A stretch of DNA of 64,000 nucleotides, from the NCBI GenBank assembly GCA_963718375.1, contig CAVQZD010000005.1:124001-188000 (forward strand), read 5' to 3'. Made by a program: the position numbers and the translations under genes. The notes beneath the pieces were generated by a model. The model made no database searches and was not told where the DNA came from. It worked only from the letters and a program-made list of their open reading frames with translations. This document shows positions 19,379-27,571 of this stretch, piece by piece; position 1 is the first letter of the stretch, and each line of letters begins with the position of its first letter. This DNA comes from RBG-16-64-13 sp963718375 (GTDB lineage Bacteria; Actinomycetota; Thermoleophilia; RBG-16-64-13).

Positions 19379-21967
19379 ATGGCGTCGAATCCGAAAAAAT
19401 CCAAGAGCGGGCGGCCTTCTGCGGGGCAGCGTACTGTGGTGCGCAAGGGTGCCGACCAAGGATCGCTGGCTCGGCACAAGCTGGAGATCGTCGCGCTCGT
19501 CTTGCTTGGCGTAGCGATCTTCTTGTTCGTGGCGCTGTTCGCGGGGCAGGCGGCCGGGGCAGGCGGCCGGGGTGTCCGGACGGCACTCGTATTCGCCCTT
19601 GGCAATCTCGCCTTCCTGGTGCCTCTCGCATTGGTCGTCGTCGCTGTGACCCTCGTCTTGCAGAGAGGATCCTGGGGCACTCAGCGCTACGTAGGCATCG
19701 GGTTGTTCGTGGCCGGGCTCTTCATCCTTGTGGCGGCTGGAGCACCACCCGTCAGTTCTCATCCTTCGGAGGCTTTCGCAAGGAGCGTTTACGAGTCCCG
19801 GGCGGGAGCATTGGGAGAAGCGATATACGTGGGCCTGTACAAAGGGATCGGCACCGTGGGGGTAGCTATCGTTGGCTGGCTCGCGGTGTTATCGGGATTC
19901 ATCCTGGCCACTGGGGTAACAGGTCACCGGGTGGCAGCGCGGACCGGGCGCGCGGCGGACGCAGTCAGGAAGAGCGCCGAGCGCAACTCGCTGGCCATTG
20001 AGGAGGAGCAGGACGGTCGGACAGGTGGTGAGGAGGGCTCTAAGCCTTGGCCGGGGTGGGTGCCGGCGCAAAGGCCGGCCGACGGTGGGCAGGGCAGAGG
20101 TATCGCCAAGGTGCACCTGGGCCCAGTGGACCTAGTGGAGCAGGCAAGTCGCGGCGCCCTGCCCGGCGCCGGAGTCGGGTCGGGTGACATAGGTGGCGAC
20201 CCGTTCGAGGAGTGGTCGCTTCCGCACAGTGTCCAAACCGGTACACCGGGCGCGCACGGCGGTACGGGCGCGACCATGGGCGGAGGCGTGCTGGATGGTG
20301 AACGGGCCTTCTCAGACCTTTACCAAGACGCGCCCCAGACGGACTCGGCCGTGGGGCAGGTGGTGATCCTGCCGCTTGAGGGCGGCGGCCAGAAGACACT
20401 GAACTCGAGAGGCGCAACAGGTGCGACCAGCGCCGAGGACGTGACGGAGGAGGCGGCGGACGGAGCATCCGCGTCTGAGGTCGCGTACTTGGGGGAGCAC
20501 CCTGCCTATCTGCTGCCGGAGGCGGGCATGTTGCGCAAGAGCGCCGTTTCGGGGGGCGTAAAGGCCGGCGGCGAGCGCGACGTGGCTGCCGTTCTGGTGG
20601 AGTCGTTGGCGCAATTCGGGGTCGAGGCCAGGGTGATAGGCATGGTAGTGGGCCCACGCGTCACGCGCTATGAGCTGCAACTGGCCCCGGGCACCAAGGT
20701 GGCGAAGGTCACGGGGCTCCGGGACGATCTAGCTTATGCACTGGCAAGTACCGAGATCCGCATTCTCGCGCCGATCCCGGGCAAGTCCGCGGTCGGGGTG
20801 GAAGTGCCGAACCAAAGGCCGGATTTTGTCACACTCGGAGACATCTACAAGGAGTTTCCGAAGTCTGCGGGGCCGCTCATGGTGTGGCTGGGCAAGGACA
20901 TCTCGGGCAAGGCTGTGTATGCGGACCTGACCAAGCTGCCCCACCTCCTGATAGCGGGTACTACTGGTTCGGGAAAGAGCGGATGCGTCAACTGCCTGGT
21001 CTCGTCAGTGCTACTGCGTAGCACGCCCGAACAGGTCCGCATGATCATGGTCGATCCCAAGAAGGTGGAACTGTCGCATTACGATCGTATCCCGCATCTT
21101 CTGGTGCCCGTGGTCACCAACATGAAGGACGCTGCGGGAGTACTTCACAATGTGGTGAAGGAGATGGAGGACCGCTACGAGCTGCTGGAGCTCGACCACA
21201 CACGCAGCCTCGCCGAGGCCAACAAGGTAAGGGCGCAGCGAGGCGAGTCGCCACTGCCTTACATCCTGATCGTCATCGACGAGTTGGCGGATCTGATGAT
21301 GACTTCACCGCAGGAGGTAGAAGACTACGTCATTCGCCTGGCTCAGAAGTCGCGGGCGGTGGGCATCCACCTGGTGGTCGCGACCCAGCGTCCGTCCGCC
21401 GATGTCATTACGGGCATGATCAAAGCCAACATCCCGTCACGCATCGCGTTTGCAGTGTCCAGCCAGACTGATTCGAGGGTCATCTTGGACGTAAACGGCG
21501 CCGAATCGCTTCTGGGCATGGGCGACATGCTGTTCAAACCCCTGGGCTCAAGCCATCTGCAGCGTGTCCAGGGCGCATACATCACGGAGGAAGAGATCGC
21601 GTCTCTCGTAAGCCATTGGCGGCACCAAGCGGAGCCGGAGTTCAGGGAGGAGCTTCTGCGACGGCCACCCGACCCGAAGAAGAGCGAAGCAGAGGTGTTC
21701 GACCCTGACTCCGACGAGCTCCTCGCAGAGGCGGCGCAGCTCGTGCTGCAGACCGGTAGCGCGTCAGTATCGATGCTACAACGTCGCTTGCGAGTCGGAT
21801 ACACGAGGGCCGGTCGGTTGATCGACATGCTGGAGCGCCGCGGGATCGTGGGTCCTTATGAAGGGAGCAAGCCCAGACAGATCCTCATCCACAAAGGGGA
21901 ACTGGAAGACCACCTGGAGAGTCTCAGGCTGGAGGGACAAGGTGGAGAGACGGCGACGACTGAATGA
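19379..21967 (+). CDS. ftsK: FtsK/SpoIIIE family DNA translocase
   Basis: Septum-anchored ATPase that pumps chromosomal DNA into daughter cells. The 862-residue product has four N-terminal membrane helices (about residues 35-60, 66-95, 100-120 and 150-185), a variable linker, then the motor: AGTTGSGKSGCVN (Walker A near 526), LIVIDELADLMM (Walker B near 629) and ATQRPSADVITG. A winged-helix gamma domain (QRRLRVGYTRAGRLIDMLE) ends it. The start at ATG 19379 removes a frame extension that overlaps rnj. No clear ribosome site; coupling to rnj is possible. Confidence 0.94.
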   Translation: MASNPKKSKSGRPSAGQRTVVRKGADQGSLARHKLEIVALVLLGVAIFLFVALFAGQAAGAGGRGVRTALVFALGNLAFLVPLALVVVAVTLVLQRGSWGTQRYVGIGLFVAGLFILVAAGAPPVSSHPSEAFARSVYESRAGALGEAIYVGLYKGIGTVGVAIVGWLAVLSGFILATGVTGHRVAARTGRAADAVRKSAERNSLAIEEEQDGRTGGEEGSKPWPGWVPAQRPADGGQGRGIAKVHLGPVDLVEQASRGALPGAGVGSGDIGGDPFEEWSLPHSVQTGTPGAHGGTGATMGGGVLDGERAFSDLYQDAPQTDSAVGQVVILPLEGGGQKTLNSRGATGATSAEDVTEEAADGASASEVAYLGEHPAYLLPEAGMLRKSAVSGGVKAGGERDVAAVLVESLAQFGVEARVIGMVVGPRVTRYELQLAPGTKVAKVTGLRDDLAYALASTEIRILAPIPGKSAVGVEVPNQRPDFVTLGDIYKEFPKSAGPLMVWLGKDISGKAVYADLTKLPHLLIAGTTGSGKSGCVNCLVSSVLLRSTPEQVRMIMVDPKKVELSHYDRIPHLLVPVVTNMKDAAGVLHNVVKEMEDRYELLELDHTRSLAEANKVRAQRGESPLPYILIVIDELADLMMTSPQEVEDYVIRLAQKSRAVGIHLVVATQRPSADVITGMIKANIPSRIAFAVSSQTDSRVILDVNGAESLLGMGDMLFKPLGSSHLQRVQGAYITEEEIASLVSHWRHQAEPEFREELLRRPPDPKKSEAEVFDPDSDELLAEAAQLVLQTGSASVSMLQRRLRVGYTRAGRLIDMLERRGIVGPYEGSKPRQILIHKGELEDHLESLRLEGQGGETATTE

Positions 21968-21972
21968 GTCGC

Positions 21973-22001
21973 TTGCTACCCATTGCAGGCGATGGTAGAT
22001 T
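21973..22001 (+). promoter_or_regulatory. Promoter upstream of the RodZ-like gene
   Basis: TTGCTA (21973-21978), a 17-nt spacer and an extended -10 TGgTAGATT (TAGATT at 21996-22001). It lies just after the ftsK stop and would give a leader of roughly 110 nt. I see no strong terminator in that leader. Confidence 0.5.
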
Positions 22002-22116
22002 AGCCGACGCCGTCCAGAGTTTGCTGGTGTGTGGCGATCGGCGGGACACCTCGGTGTCGTGGTGAGAGCGCCCGGCAAGTGGTAACACCTGACTCGCGAG
22101 GTGCCTTCGACTCCTG

Positions 22117-22908
22117 ATGGCTCAGATAGGTAGCATACTCAGAGAGTCCCGTATCCGTATGGGGCTCAGTCTCAAACAAGTCTCAGAGATCACCAAGGTC
22201 CGGGTCAAGTACCTGGCGGCCATGGAAGAAGACGACTACGCGGCGATTCCTGGGCCTACCTTCGTGAAGGCCTACCTGCGCACCTATGCCTCAGTCCTTA
22301 GGCTCGACCCAGAAGGCCTGGTCGAGGACTACAGGAACACGTACGAAAGACGTCGCTCGAATCAGGACGACTCCGTTGATCTGACGCTGGAGCACATGCG
22401 CAAGCGGACCATGAGAGGACCGAAGAAGACGCCGCTCCGCAACACACGCCGCGGGTATACGCTCGCCGGCGTAGCAGCCGTCCTGGCGGTGGTCCTGCTC
22501 GCGTATTTCGGATCACGAGGCGGGCCGGGCGAGGCGGTCATGGGACTGGAAAGCGTGGGGGTCACGACCACGACTCTGACGCCAGAGCCTACGACGACCC
22601 TGGCCGCGGGAGCAGGCGTGACGAGCACCTCAGAAGCTATCTACACGGGTAGCGACGTGCTGCTCCGGATAGTGGCCACAGGTGATAGCGCGCTGGTCAT
22701 CAGGACACTTGATCGCAACGGGGATACGGTCTACCAGGGCGCGCTCCGAAGCGGTCAGGAGACTACTGCACAAGGGGCCAAGCGGTACTGGGTCAACATC
22801 GGCAACCCTGACGCTGTCCAGATATACATAAATGAGCTGCTCTACCAGTCGCCTGCTGAGGCCGGTATGTACTACATCACGGAGACCAAGATAGAGCCCG
22901 CTGAGTAG
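22117..22908 (+). CDS. RodZ-like membrane protein with N-terminal helix-turn-helix
   Basis: The N-terminus is a Cro/C1-type HTH_25 domain (IGSILRESRIRMGLSLKQVS, then FVKAYLRTYASVL). One membrane helix lies near residues 112-130 (YTLAGVAAVLAVVLLAYF), then a Thr-rich stretch (TTTTLTPEPTTTL) and a C-terminal beta-rich DUF4115-like domain. This is the RodZ layout, a cytoskeletal adaptor that links MreB to the elongation machinery. Overall 263 residues. rimO follows after 1 bp. Whether it acts with an MreB here cannot be judged from the window. Confidence 0.8.
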   Translation: MAQIGSILRESRIRMGLSLKQVSEITKVRVKYLAAMEEDDYAAIPGPTFVKAYLRTYASVLRLDPEGLVEDYRNTYERRRSNQDDSVDLTLEHMRKRTMRGPKKTPLRNTRRGYTLAGVAAVLAVVLLAYFGSRGGPGEAVMGLESVGVTTTTLTPEPTTTLAAGAGVTSTSEAIYTGSDVLLRIVATGDSALVIRTLDRNGDTVYQGALRSGQETTAQGAKRYWVNIGNPDAVQIYINELLYQSPAEAGMYYITETKIEPAE

Positions 22909-22909
22909 G

Positions 22910-24232
22910 ATGCCCGCCGCCCTTACCAGCGCGAGGGTCTACTTCCATACCCTGGGTTGTCCCAAGAACGAAGCGGACAGCCGCGCCCTGATGCGACGGT
23001 TGGATCGCGCGGGAGTGACCCTAGCCGATGACCCCGCTTCTGCCACGCACATTGTGATCAATACCTGCGGGTTCATCCAAGATGCAAAAGAAGAATCGAT
23101 CGACGCCATCCTGTCCGTGTGCAGAGGGTTTCCGGGAGCAAGGGTCCTTGTGATGGGATGCCTTGTCGACCGCTACCGCGAGGACCTGAGCAAGGGCATA
23201 CCGGAGGTATCGGAGTGGCTCGGTGTGGCCGGCGCCGGGGCGAGCGAAGAATTGGTGCGGGCGATAACAGGTCTCGGCGCGACGGCGAGCGGCGTGCCGC
23301 CACGCTCGTCGCTGGAGGGCAAGTCGTACGCCTACCTGAAGATATCGGACGGATGCGATGAGGGCTGTACCTTCTGCGCCATCCCGGGGTTCAAGGGCCC
23401 TTACCGGTCGGTCCCTGCGGACGAGATATTGCAGGAGGCAGACGCCTGCCTGTCGGAGGGGGCCAGAGAACTCGTCCTCGTGGGTCAGGAGACCACTCGT
23501 TGGTCTAGTGACGGCCTTGATCTGAGTGGACTGATCGACGCCCTAGCGGCCGACGACAGGGTCCGCTGGATCAGAGTCATGTACATGCAGCCATCGCTGC
23601 TGGATGACCAGCTACTGGAGTTTATGGCCGGTCATGACAAGTTGTGCCGCTATCTGGACATACCCTTCCAGCACTCACACGGCGACGTGCTGAAGAGGAT
23701 GGGGCGGCGGGGTGAGGGGGCCGCGTACCTGCGGCTCATCGAGAGAGCCCGGGAGATGATGCCCGGAGTGGCGGTTCGCTCGACCTTCATAGTGGGATTC
23801 CCGGGTGAGACAGAGATGCATTTTGGGCATCTGATGGCCTTCGTCCGAGGCGCGCAGTTTGAATACGGTGGTGCGTTCGTATACAGTCCTGAAGAGGGGA
23901 CCTCAGCTGCTCGTCTGCGGCCGGTCGTGAGTAGAAGGGTAGCTCAGCGGCGACTGAACCTTCTGAACGAGGCGTTGCTGGAGACCGGGGAAGAAGTGCG
24001 CGAGAGACTTGTGGGAACGGAAGTCGAAGTGCTGATCGACTCAGTGGATGAGACCGAGCTCATGGAGGGTTGTATCGCGGTGGCTCGGACACAGGGCCAG
24101 GCGCCGGAGATCGACGGCGTCACATACATCCGGGCTTCAAACGACGCCCCGCCGGTGGTCGGGGCGACGGCGAAGGTCAGGGTAGGCGAGGTGCTGGGTT
24201 GTGATCTAGTGGGGGACATCTGTGCGACCTAA
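22910..24232 (+). CDS. rimO: Ribosomal protein S12 methylthiotransferase RimO
   Basis: Radical-SAM enzyme that methylthiolates an aspartate of S12. An N-terminal UPF0004 domain (TLGCPKNEADSRALM, three cluster cysteines) is followed by the radical-SAM CX3CX2C motif in KISDGCDEGCTFCAIPGFKG near residue 145, and a C-terminal TRAM domain. The N-terminal FHTLGCPKNEAD sequence separates RimO from its paralogue MiaB, which is also in this window at 29.2 kb. 440 residues. It overlaps pgsA by 11 bp. Confidence 0.94.
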   Translation: MPAALTSARVYFHTLGCPKNEADSRALMRRLDRAGVTLADDPASATHIVINTCGFIQDAKEESIDAILSVCRGFPGARVLVMGCLVDRYREDLSKGIPEVSEWLGVAGAGASEELVRAITGLGATASGVPPRSSLEGKSYAYLKISDGCDEGCTFCAIPGFKGPYRSVPADEILQEADACLSEGARELVLVGQETTRWSSDGLDLSGLIDALAADDRVRWIRVMYMQPSLLDDQLLEFMAGHDKLCRYLDIPFQHSHGDVLKRMGRRGEGAAYLRLIERAREMMPGVAVRSTFIVGFPGETEMHFGHLMAFVRGAQFEYGGAFVYSPEEGTSAARLRPVVSRRVAQRRLNLLNEALLETGEEVRERLVGTEVEVLIDSVDETELMEGCIAVARTQGQAPEIDGVTYIRASNDAPPVVGATAKVRVGEVLGCDLVGDICAT

Positions 24233-24821
24233 TCTGCCGAACAGTATCAGTCTCTTCCGGATAGCCATGGTACCGGTGTTCATGGTGTTCCTGCTGGCAG
24301 ATATCCCCGGGGGCTACCCTGTGGCCCTTGCAGTCTTCGTGGTGGCCGCTCTCAGCGACTGGTTGGATGGCTACGTCGCCCGCAAACGAGGTCAGACGTC
24401 CGTGGTCGGAGCTCTCTTGGACCCCCTGGCCGACAAGTTGCTGGTGACCGCGGCCTTGGTCTCCCTGGTGCAGCTCGGTGAGCTGTCCGCCTGGGCTGCT
24501 ATGGTGGTTATAGCCAGAGAACTGGCGGTGACTGGGCTGAGGGTCGTGGCCGCAGCCCGGGGTGTGGTGATCGGCGCTAGCGGCTGGGGCAAGATAAAGA
24601 CCGCCAGTCAGATGGCGGTCATAGTCGCGCTTATAGTCGAGCGGTGGCTGGGGGCGGAGTGGATGTTGTGGGGATACAGGGTGAGGTCGTATCTAGTGAT
24701 CGCCATGCTCGTGATCACCGTCGTGAGCGGTGTGTTGTACTTCGTCCACGCTTTTCGGCAGCCCGGTCTCTTGTTCGTGACGGGCGAGTCGCTGCCATCG
24801 GAGAAGGCCAAGAAGGAGTAG
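24222..24821 (+). CDS. pgsA: CDP-diacylglycerol-glycerol-3-phosphate 3-phosphatidyltransferase
   Basis: Integral membrane enzyme that commits CDP-diacylglycerol to phosphatidylglycerol. The CDP-alcohol phosphotransferase motif DX2DGX2ARX8GX3DX3D is intact in SDWLDGYVARKRG then GALLDPLADK near residues 46-72. Several hydrophobic helices follow in 199 residues. The GTG start overlaps the rimO stop by 11 bp. In many bacteria pgsA is followed by cinA and recA; here thpR takes the cinA position. Confidence 0.92.
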   Translation: MRPNLPNSISLFRIAMVPVFMVFLLADIPGGYPVALAVFVVAALSDWLDGYVARKRGQTSVVGALLDPLADKLLVTAALVSLVQLGELSAWAAMVVIARELAVTGLRVVAAARGVVIGASGWGKIKTASQMAVIVALIVERWLGAEWMLWGYRVRSYLVIAMLVITVVSGVLYFVHAFRQPGLLFVTGESLPSEKAKKE

Positions 24822-24822
24822 C

Positions 24823-25407
24823 TTGCCCGGCAACAGCGATAGTCGGTGTAGGAGACTGTTCGTGGCCGCCCCGTTGCCGTCAAGTACCATCCCGTTCGCG
24901 ACAGAGGCGCAGGCCATGGTGAAGCACGAGCAAGGCCTACGGTTCGTTGACGCAGGGCAGCTGCATTGCACTCTCGCGTTCATAGGCAGCGCCGGTCACG
25001 ATAAGGAGCAAGCGGCGCGCGAGGTGGTCTCAGGTCTCTCGCCCGAGTCGGGCGGGGAGGCTGCGATAGACGGGTTCCTCTGCTTGCCAGACCGTCGGCG
25101 GCCACGGGTCGTGGCCTTAGGCATCGATGACGTGAACGGAGTGCTGGGCGCTTTGTATGAGTCGGTGATGGCCGGCTTGGAGGCCGAGGGTGTCATGCAG
25201 AGAGAAAGTCGCCCCTTTCGCCCTCATGTCACTATCGCAAGGCTTCGGAGCCCACACCCGCTGCAACCAACGTCGGACTGCGGACGGGTCGTGTTTGGGG
25301 TAGAGTCGGTATGTCTCTACGAGAGCGAGCTTCGAAGTGAAGGCGCCGTGCACTCGGTGCTTGAACGCACGTATCTGCAGAAGGCCAACGGGCTTACGAA
25401 GGCATAG
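24823..25407 (+). CDS. thpR: RNA 2',3'-cyclic phosphodiesterase (2'-5' RNA ligase family)
   Basis: A 2H phosphoesterase with both catalytic motifs: HCTL in QLHCTLAFIG near residue 47 and HVTI in FRPHVTIARL near residue 137. Family members hydrolyse 2',3'-cyclic phosphate ends of RNA. 194 residues from a TTG start that has AGGAG 4 nt upstream, inside the end of pgsA. It lies immediately before recA, 8 bp from the recA start, so the two are surely co-transcribed; a functional link to recombination is not implied. Confidence 0.88.
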   Translation: MPGNSDSRCRRLFVAAPLPSSTIPFATEAQAMVKHEQGLRFVDAGQLHCTLAFIGSAGHDKEQAAREVVSGLSPESGGEAAIDGFLCLPDRRRPRVVALGIDDVNGVLGALYESVMAGLEAEGVMQRESRPFRPHVTIARLRSPHPLQPTSDCGRVVFGVESVCLYESELRSEGAVHSVLERTYLQKANGLTKA

Positions 25408-25415
25408 GAGGAGTG

Positions 25416-26522
25416 GTGGAAAAGGACAAAGCGCTAGAGATGGCTGTTCTGCAGATCGAGAGGCAGTACGGGAAGGGTTCCATCATGCGTCTCGGTGACG
25501 ACATGGCTACTCTGCGGGTGCCTGCTATCTCCACGGGGTCGCTCACGCTGGATCTGGCCCTAGGAGTGGGTGGCGTGCCAAGGGGTAGGGTAGTGGAGAT
25601 ATTCGGTCCCGAATCGAGCGGAAAGACGACCCTTGCCTTGCACATGATCGCTGAGGCACAGCGCGCGGGTGGCAAGGCGGCCTTCATCGATGCGGAGCAC
25701 GCAATGGACTCCACCTACTCCAGAAATATCGGCGTAAACGTGGACGAGTTGTTGGTCTCGCAACCCGACAACGGAGAGCAGGCGCTGGAGATCACCGAAC
25801 TGCTCATTCGTAGCGGCGCGCTCGACATAGTGGTCATTGACTCGGTGGCGGCTCTCACTCCCCGCGCGGAGCTGGAAGGCGAGATGGGAGACTCACACGT
25901 CGGTCTCCAGGCTCGTCTGATGAGCCAGGCCCTCAGGAAGCTCGCGGGTACTATCAGCAAGACGCAGACTTGTGCAGTCTTCATCAATCAGCTGCGCGAG
26001 AAGGTGGGGGTCATGTTCGGCAATCCGGAAGTGACCCCGGGTGGGCGCGCGCTGAAGTTCTACTCTTCAGTGAGGCTGGACATCCGACGCATCGAGACGC
26101 TCAAGGAAGCGAACGAGGCCGTCGGTAACCGGGTTCGTGTGCGGGTGGTCAAGAACAAGGTCGCGCCGCCTTTTAGAGAGGCTGAGTTCGACATCATGTA
26201 TGGTCAGGGCATTTCGACCGAGGGTGACATCCTAGACCTTGCGGTCGAGTACAAGCTGGTGCAGAAGAGCGGGGCCTGGTTCTCGTTCGGCGAACAAAGA
26301 CTTGGCCAGGGACGGGAGAACGTGCGCCAATTCTTGAAGGACAATCCGGAGTTGGTGCAGCACCTTCGAGAGGGCGTGATCGCGGCGTCAGACGCCGAGT
26401 GGGGTAAGGATCGCAAGGCGCCAGCAGAGGGCGGAACAAAGGGCGCGGCGGATACGGGTGAGCCCGTGCCTGGAGGCACCGAGAAGAGCGAGGAGACCCC
26501 CTCAGCGGAGCCTTCTGCCTAG
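25416..26522 (+). CDS. recA: Recombinase RecA
   Basis: Forms filaments on single-stranded DNA, drives strand exchange and triggers LexA self-cleavage. Walker A GPESSGKTTLALH near residue 65, the KTQTCAVFINQLREKVGVMF segment and VKNKVAPPFREAEFDI are diagnostic. The last 40 residues form a Gly/Pro/Glu-rich tail. Two GTG codons at 25413 and 25416 could both start it; AGGAGG (25406-25411) favours the second by spacing. I see no SOS operator because the gene has almost no upstream gap. Confidence 0.97.
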   Translation: MEKDKALEMAVLQIERQYGKGSIMRLGDDMATLRVPAISTGSLTLDLALGVGGVPRGRVVEIFGPESSGKTTLALHMIAEAQRAGGKAAFIDAEHAMDSTYSRNIGVNVDELLVSQPDNGEQALEITELLIRSGALDIVVIDSVAALTPRAELEGEMGDSHVGLQARLMSQALRKLAGTISKTQTCAVFINQLREKVGVMFGNPEVTPGGRALKFYSSVRLDIRRIETLKEANEAVGNRVRVRVVKNKVAPPFREAEFDIMYGQGISTEGDILDLAVEYKLVQKSGAWFSFGEQRLGQGRENVRQFLKDNPELVQHLREGVIAASDAEWGKDRKAPAEGGTKGAADTGEPVPGGTEKSEETPSAEPSA

Positions 26523-26541
26523 CGCGTTGGGAGGCGCTAGG

Positions 26542-27219
26542 ATGCGTGGGCGGGCCCGCCCGGTGGAGTTGCACGACGGCATCATCACGGCGCTCTCCGC
26601 CGTGGGGGGGAGCGCCGAACGGGTCGCAGTCTACGTGGATGGTCGGCGGGCCTTCGACGTTAGCACGATAGTTGCACAGAGTGCGGCCTTGCGAACGGAC
26701 GAGTTCCTGACGCAAGAGCGGCAGACGGAGCTGCTGCGCGACGACGAACCATATCGAGCGCGAGAGATGTCATTGCGCATGCTTGCAAGTCGGGATCTTG
26801 CGTGTGCCGAGGTAGTCGAGAAGTTGCTTGGGCGGGGCATCTCAGAGCAGGAGGCCTCTGCGGCCGTACATTGGCTGCAGGAGCGAGGGTACGTGGACGA
26901 CGCGCAGTATGCGGCCGCGTACGTGTCAGCCAAAGCTGCTGCCGGGTGGGGTAGGCAGAGAGTCGTGTCGGAGCTGTCGCGGAAAGGCCTGGATAGAAGC
27001 GTCGTAGACGACGCTTGGCAGAACCAGGTCGAGCGTGACCAAGAGGGCGACAAGGCTGAACGATTGGCACAACTGGTTCGGAGACGGTTCGGGGGACAAT
27101 TGGCATCTGATCCCCAAGGTGCGAAGCGGCGTGTGAGTGGGTTCTTGGCTCGAAGGGGGCACGATTGGCAGACGATAGCCGTTGTCATGGACGCCCTTGA
27201 GCGAGACGAAGGGGGCTAA
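26542..27219 (+). CDS. recX: Regulatory protein RecX
   Basis: Inhibitor of RecA filament growth. The RecX three-helix repeats are visible: AREMSLRMLASRDLACAEVV, then ERGYVDDAQYAAAYVSAKA and WGRQRVVSELSRKGLDRSVV. About 70 N-terminal residues (VAVYVDGRRAFDVST) precede the first repeat, as in longer Gram-positive RecX. The ATG at 26542 has GGAGG 8 nt upstream and lies 19 bp after recA; the frame stays open further 5' but only inside recA. 225 residues. Confidence 0.9.
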   Translation: MRGRARPVELHDGIITALSAVGGSAERVAVYVDGRRAFDVSTIVAQSAALRTDEFLTQERQTELLRDDEPYRAREMSLRMLASRDLACAEVVEKLLGRGISEQEASAAVHWLQERGYVDDAQYAAAYVSAKAAAGWGRQRVVSELSRKGLDRSVVDDAWQNQVERDQEGDKAERLAQLVRRRFGGQLASDPQGAKRRVSGFLARRGHDWQTIAVVMDALERDEGG

Positions 27220-27231
27220 CACGGCGGCCGG

Positions 27232-27261
27232 TTGACACTCCATGCTGAGCGACTGTAAACT
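27232..27261 (+). promoter_or_regulatory. Promoter ahead of the rny leader RNA
   Basis: A perfect TTGACA (27232-27237), an 18-nt spacer and TAAACT (27256-27261). It is the best -35/-10 pair in the window. Transcription should begin near 27268, giving more than 300 nt before rny. Confidence 0.65.
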
Positions 27262-27267
27262 CGCGAT

Positions 27268-27500
27268 GTGTGATTATCGGTCGACGACGGTTCTGAGCGA
27301 CCTTGCTGATGGAATATGCTGGTGTTGGCGGACCCAAGAGAAAGGGGACGACAGCACCAGAGACCTAGACGTTGGGGTAAAGACCATGCAGCGTGTCATG
27401 GCCGCCGAATTGTGGCAGGCGCGTTGTTGGGAAAGGTCCCTGTAGGGGCAAGGTTCATAGGACGTTCTTCGGCCGGGCGGATGCTCGGCTTTGCTGTTTC
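27268..27500 (+). ncRNA. Candidate structured RNA between recX and rny
   Basis: A transcript bounded by the promoter at 27232-27261 and the terminator at 27472-27500 would be about 230 nt. It holds four further hairpins: 27279-27283 with 27298-27302 (GGTCG/CGACC), 27319-27327 with 27352-27360 (CTGGTGTTG/CAGCACCAG, one G-U pair), 27384-27388 with 27397-27401 (CCATG/CATGG) and 27436-27440 with 27445-27449. The open frames here are short and lack ribosome sites. I do not recognise it as a known riboswitch, T-box, 6S RNA or tmRNA. It could be a free small RNA or an attenuating leader of rny. This is the only gene-free gap above 300 bp. Confidence 0.45.
27472..27500 (+). terminator. Intrinsic terminator upstream of rny
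   Basis: GCCGGGC (27472-27478) pairs with GCTCGGC (27483-27489), one G-U pair, across the loop GGAT, and is followed by TTTGCTGTTTC. It lies 72 bp before the rny start, so it ends or attenuates the leader RNA. rny would then need read-through or a second promoter, which I do not see. Confidence 0.6.
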
Positions 27501-27571
27501 TGGGCACAATCGTCAGTCACGCCGGTGTCTCCAACAAGCGGCGGAACACGCCTTATGGAAGTGGTGGGCCG

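Noticed and set aside
26458..26541. Upstream extension of recX
   Set aside because: It lies within the recA 3' end, encodes a non-conserved Arg/Pro-rich peptide, and the ATG at 26542 has a proper ribosome site.
27242..27445. Short + strand frame (67 codons) inside the rny leader
   Set aside because: It has no ribosome site, overlaps the -10 box and several hairpins, and shows no recognisable protein.
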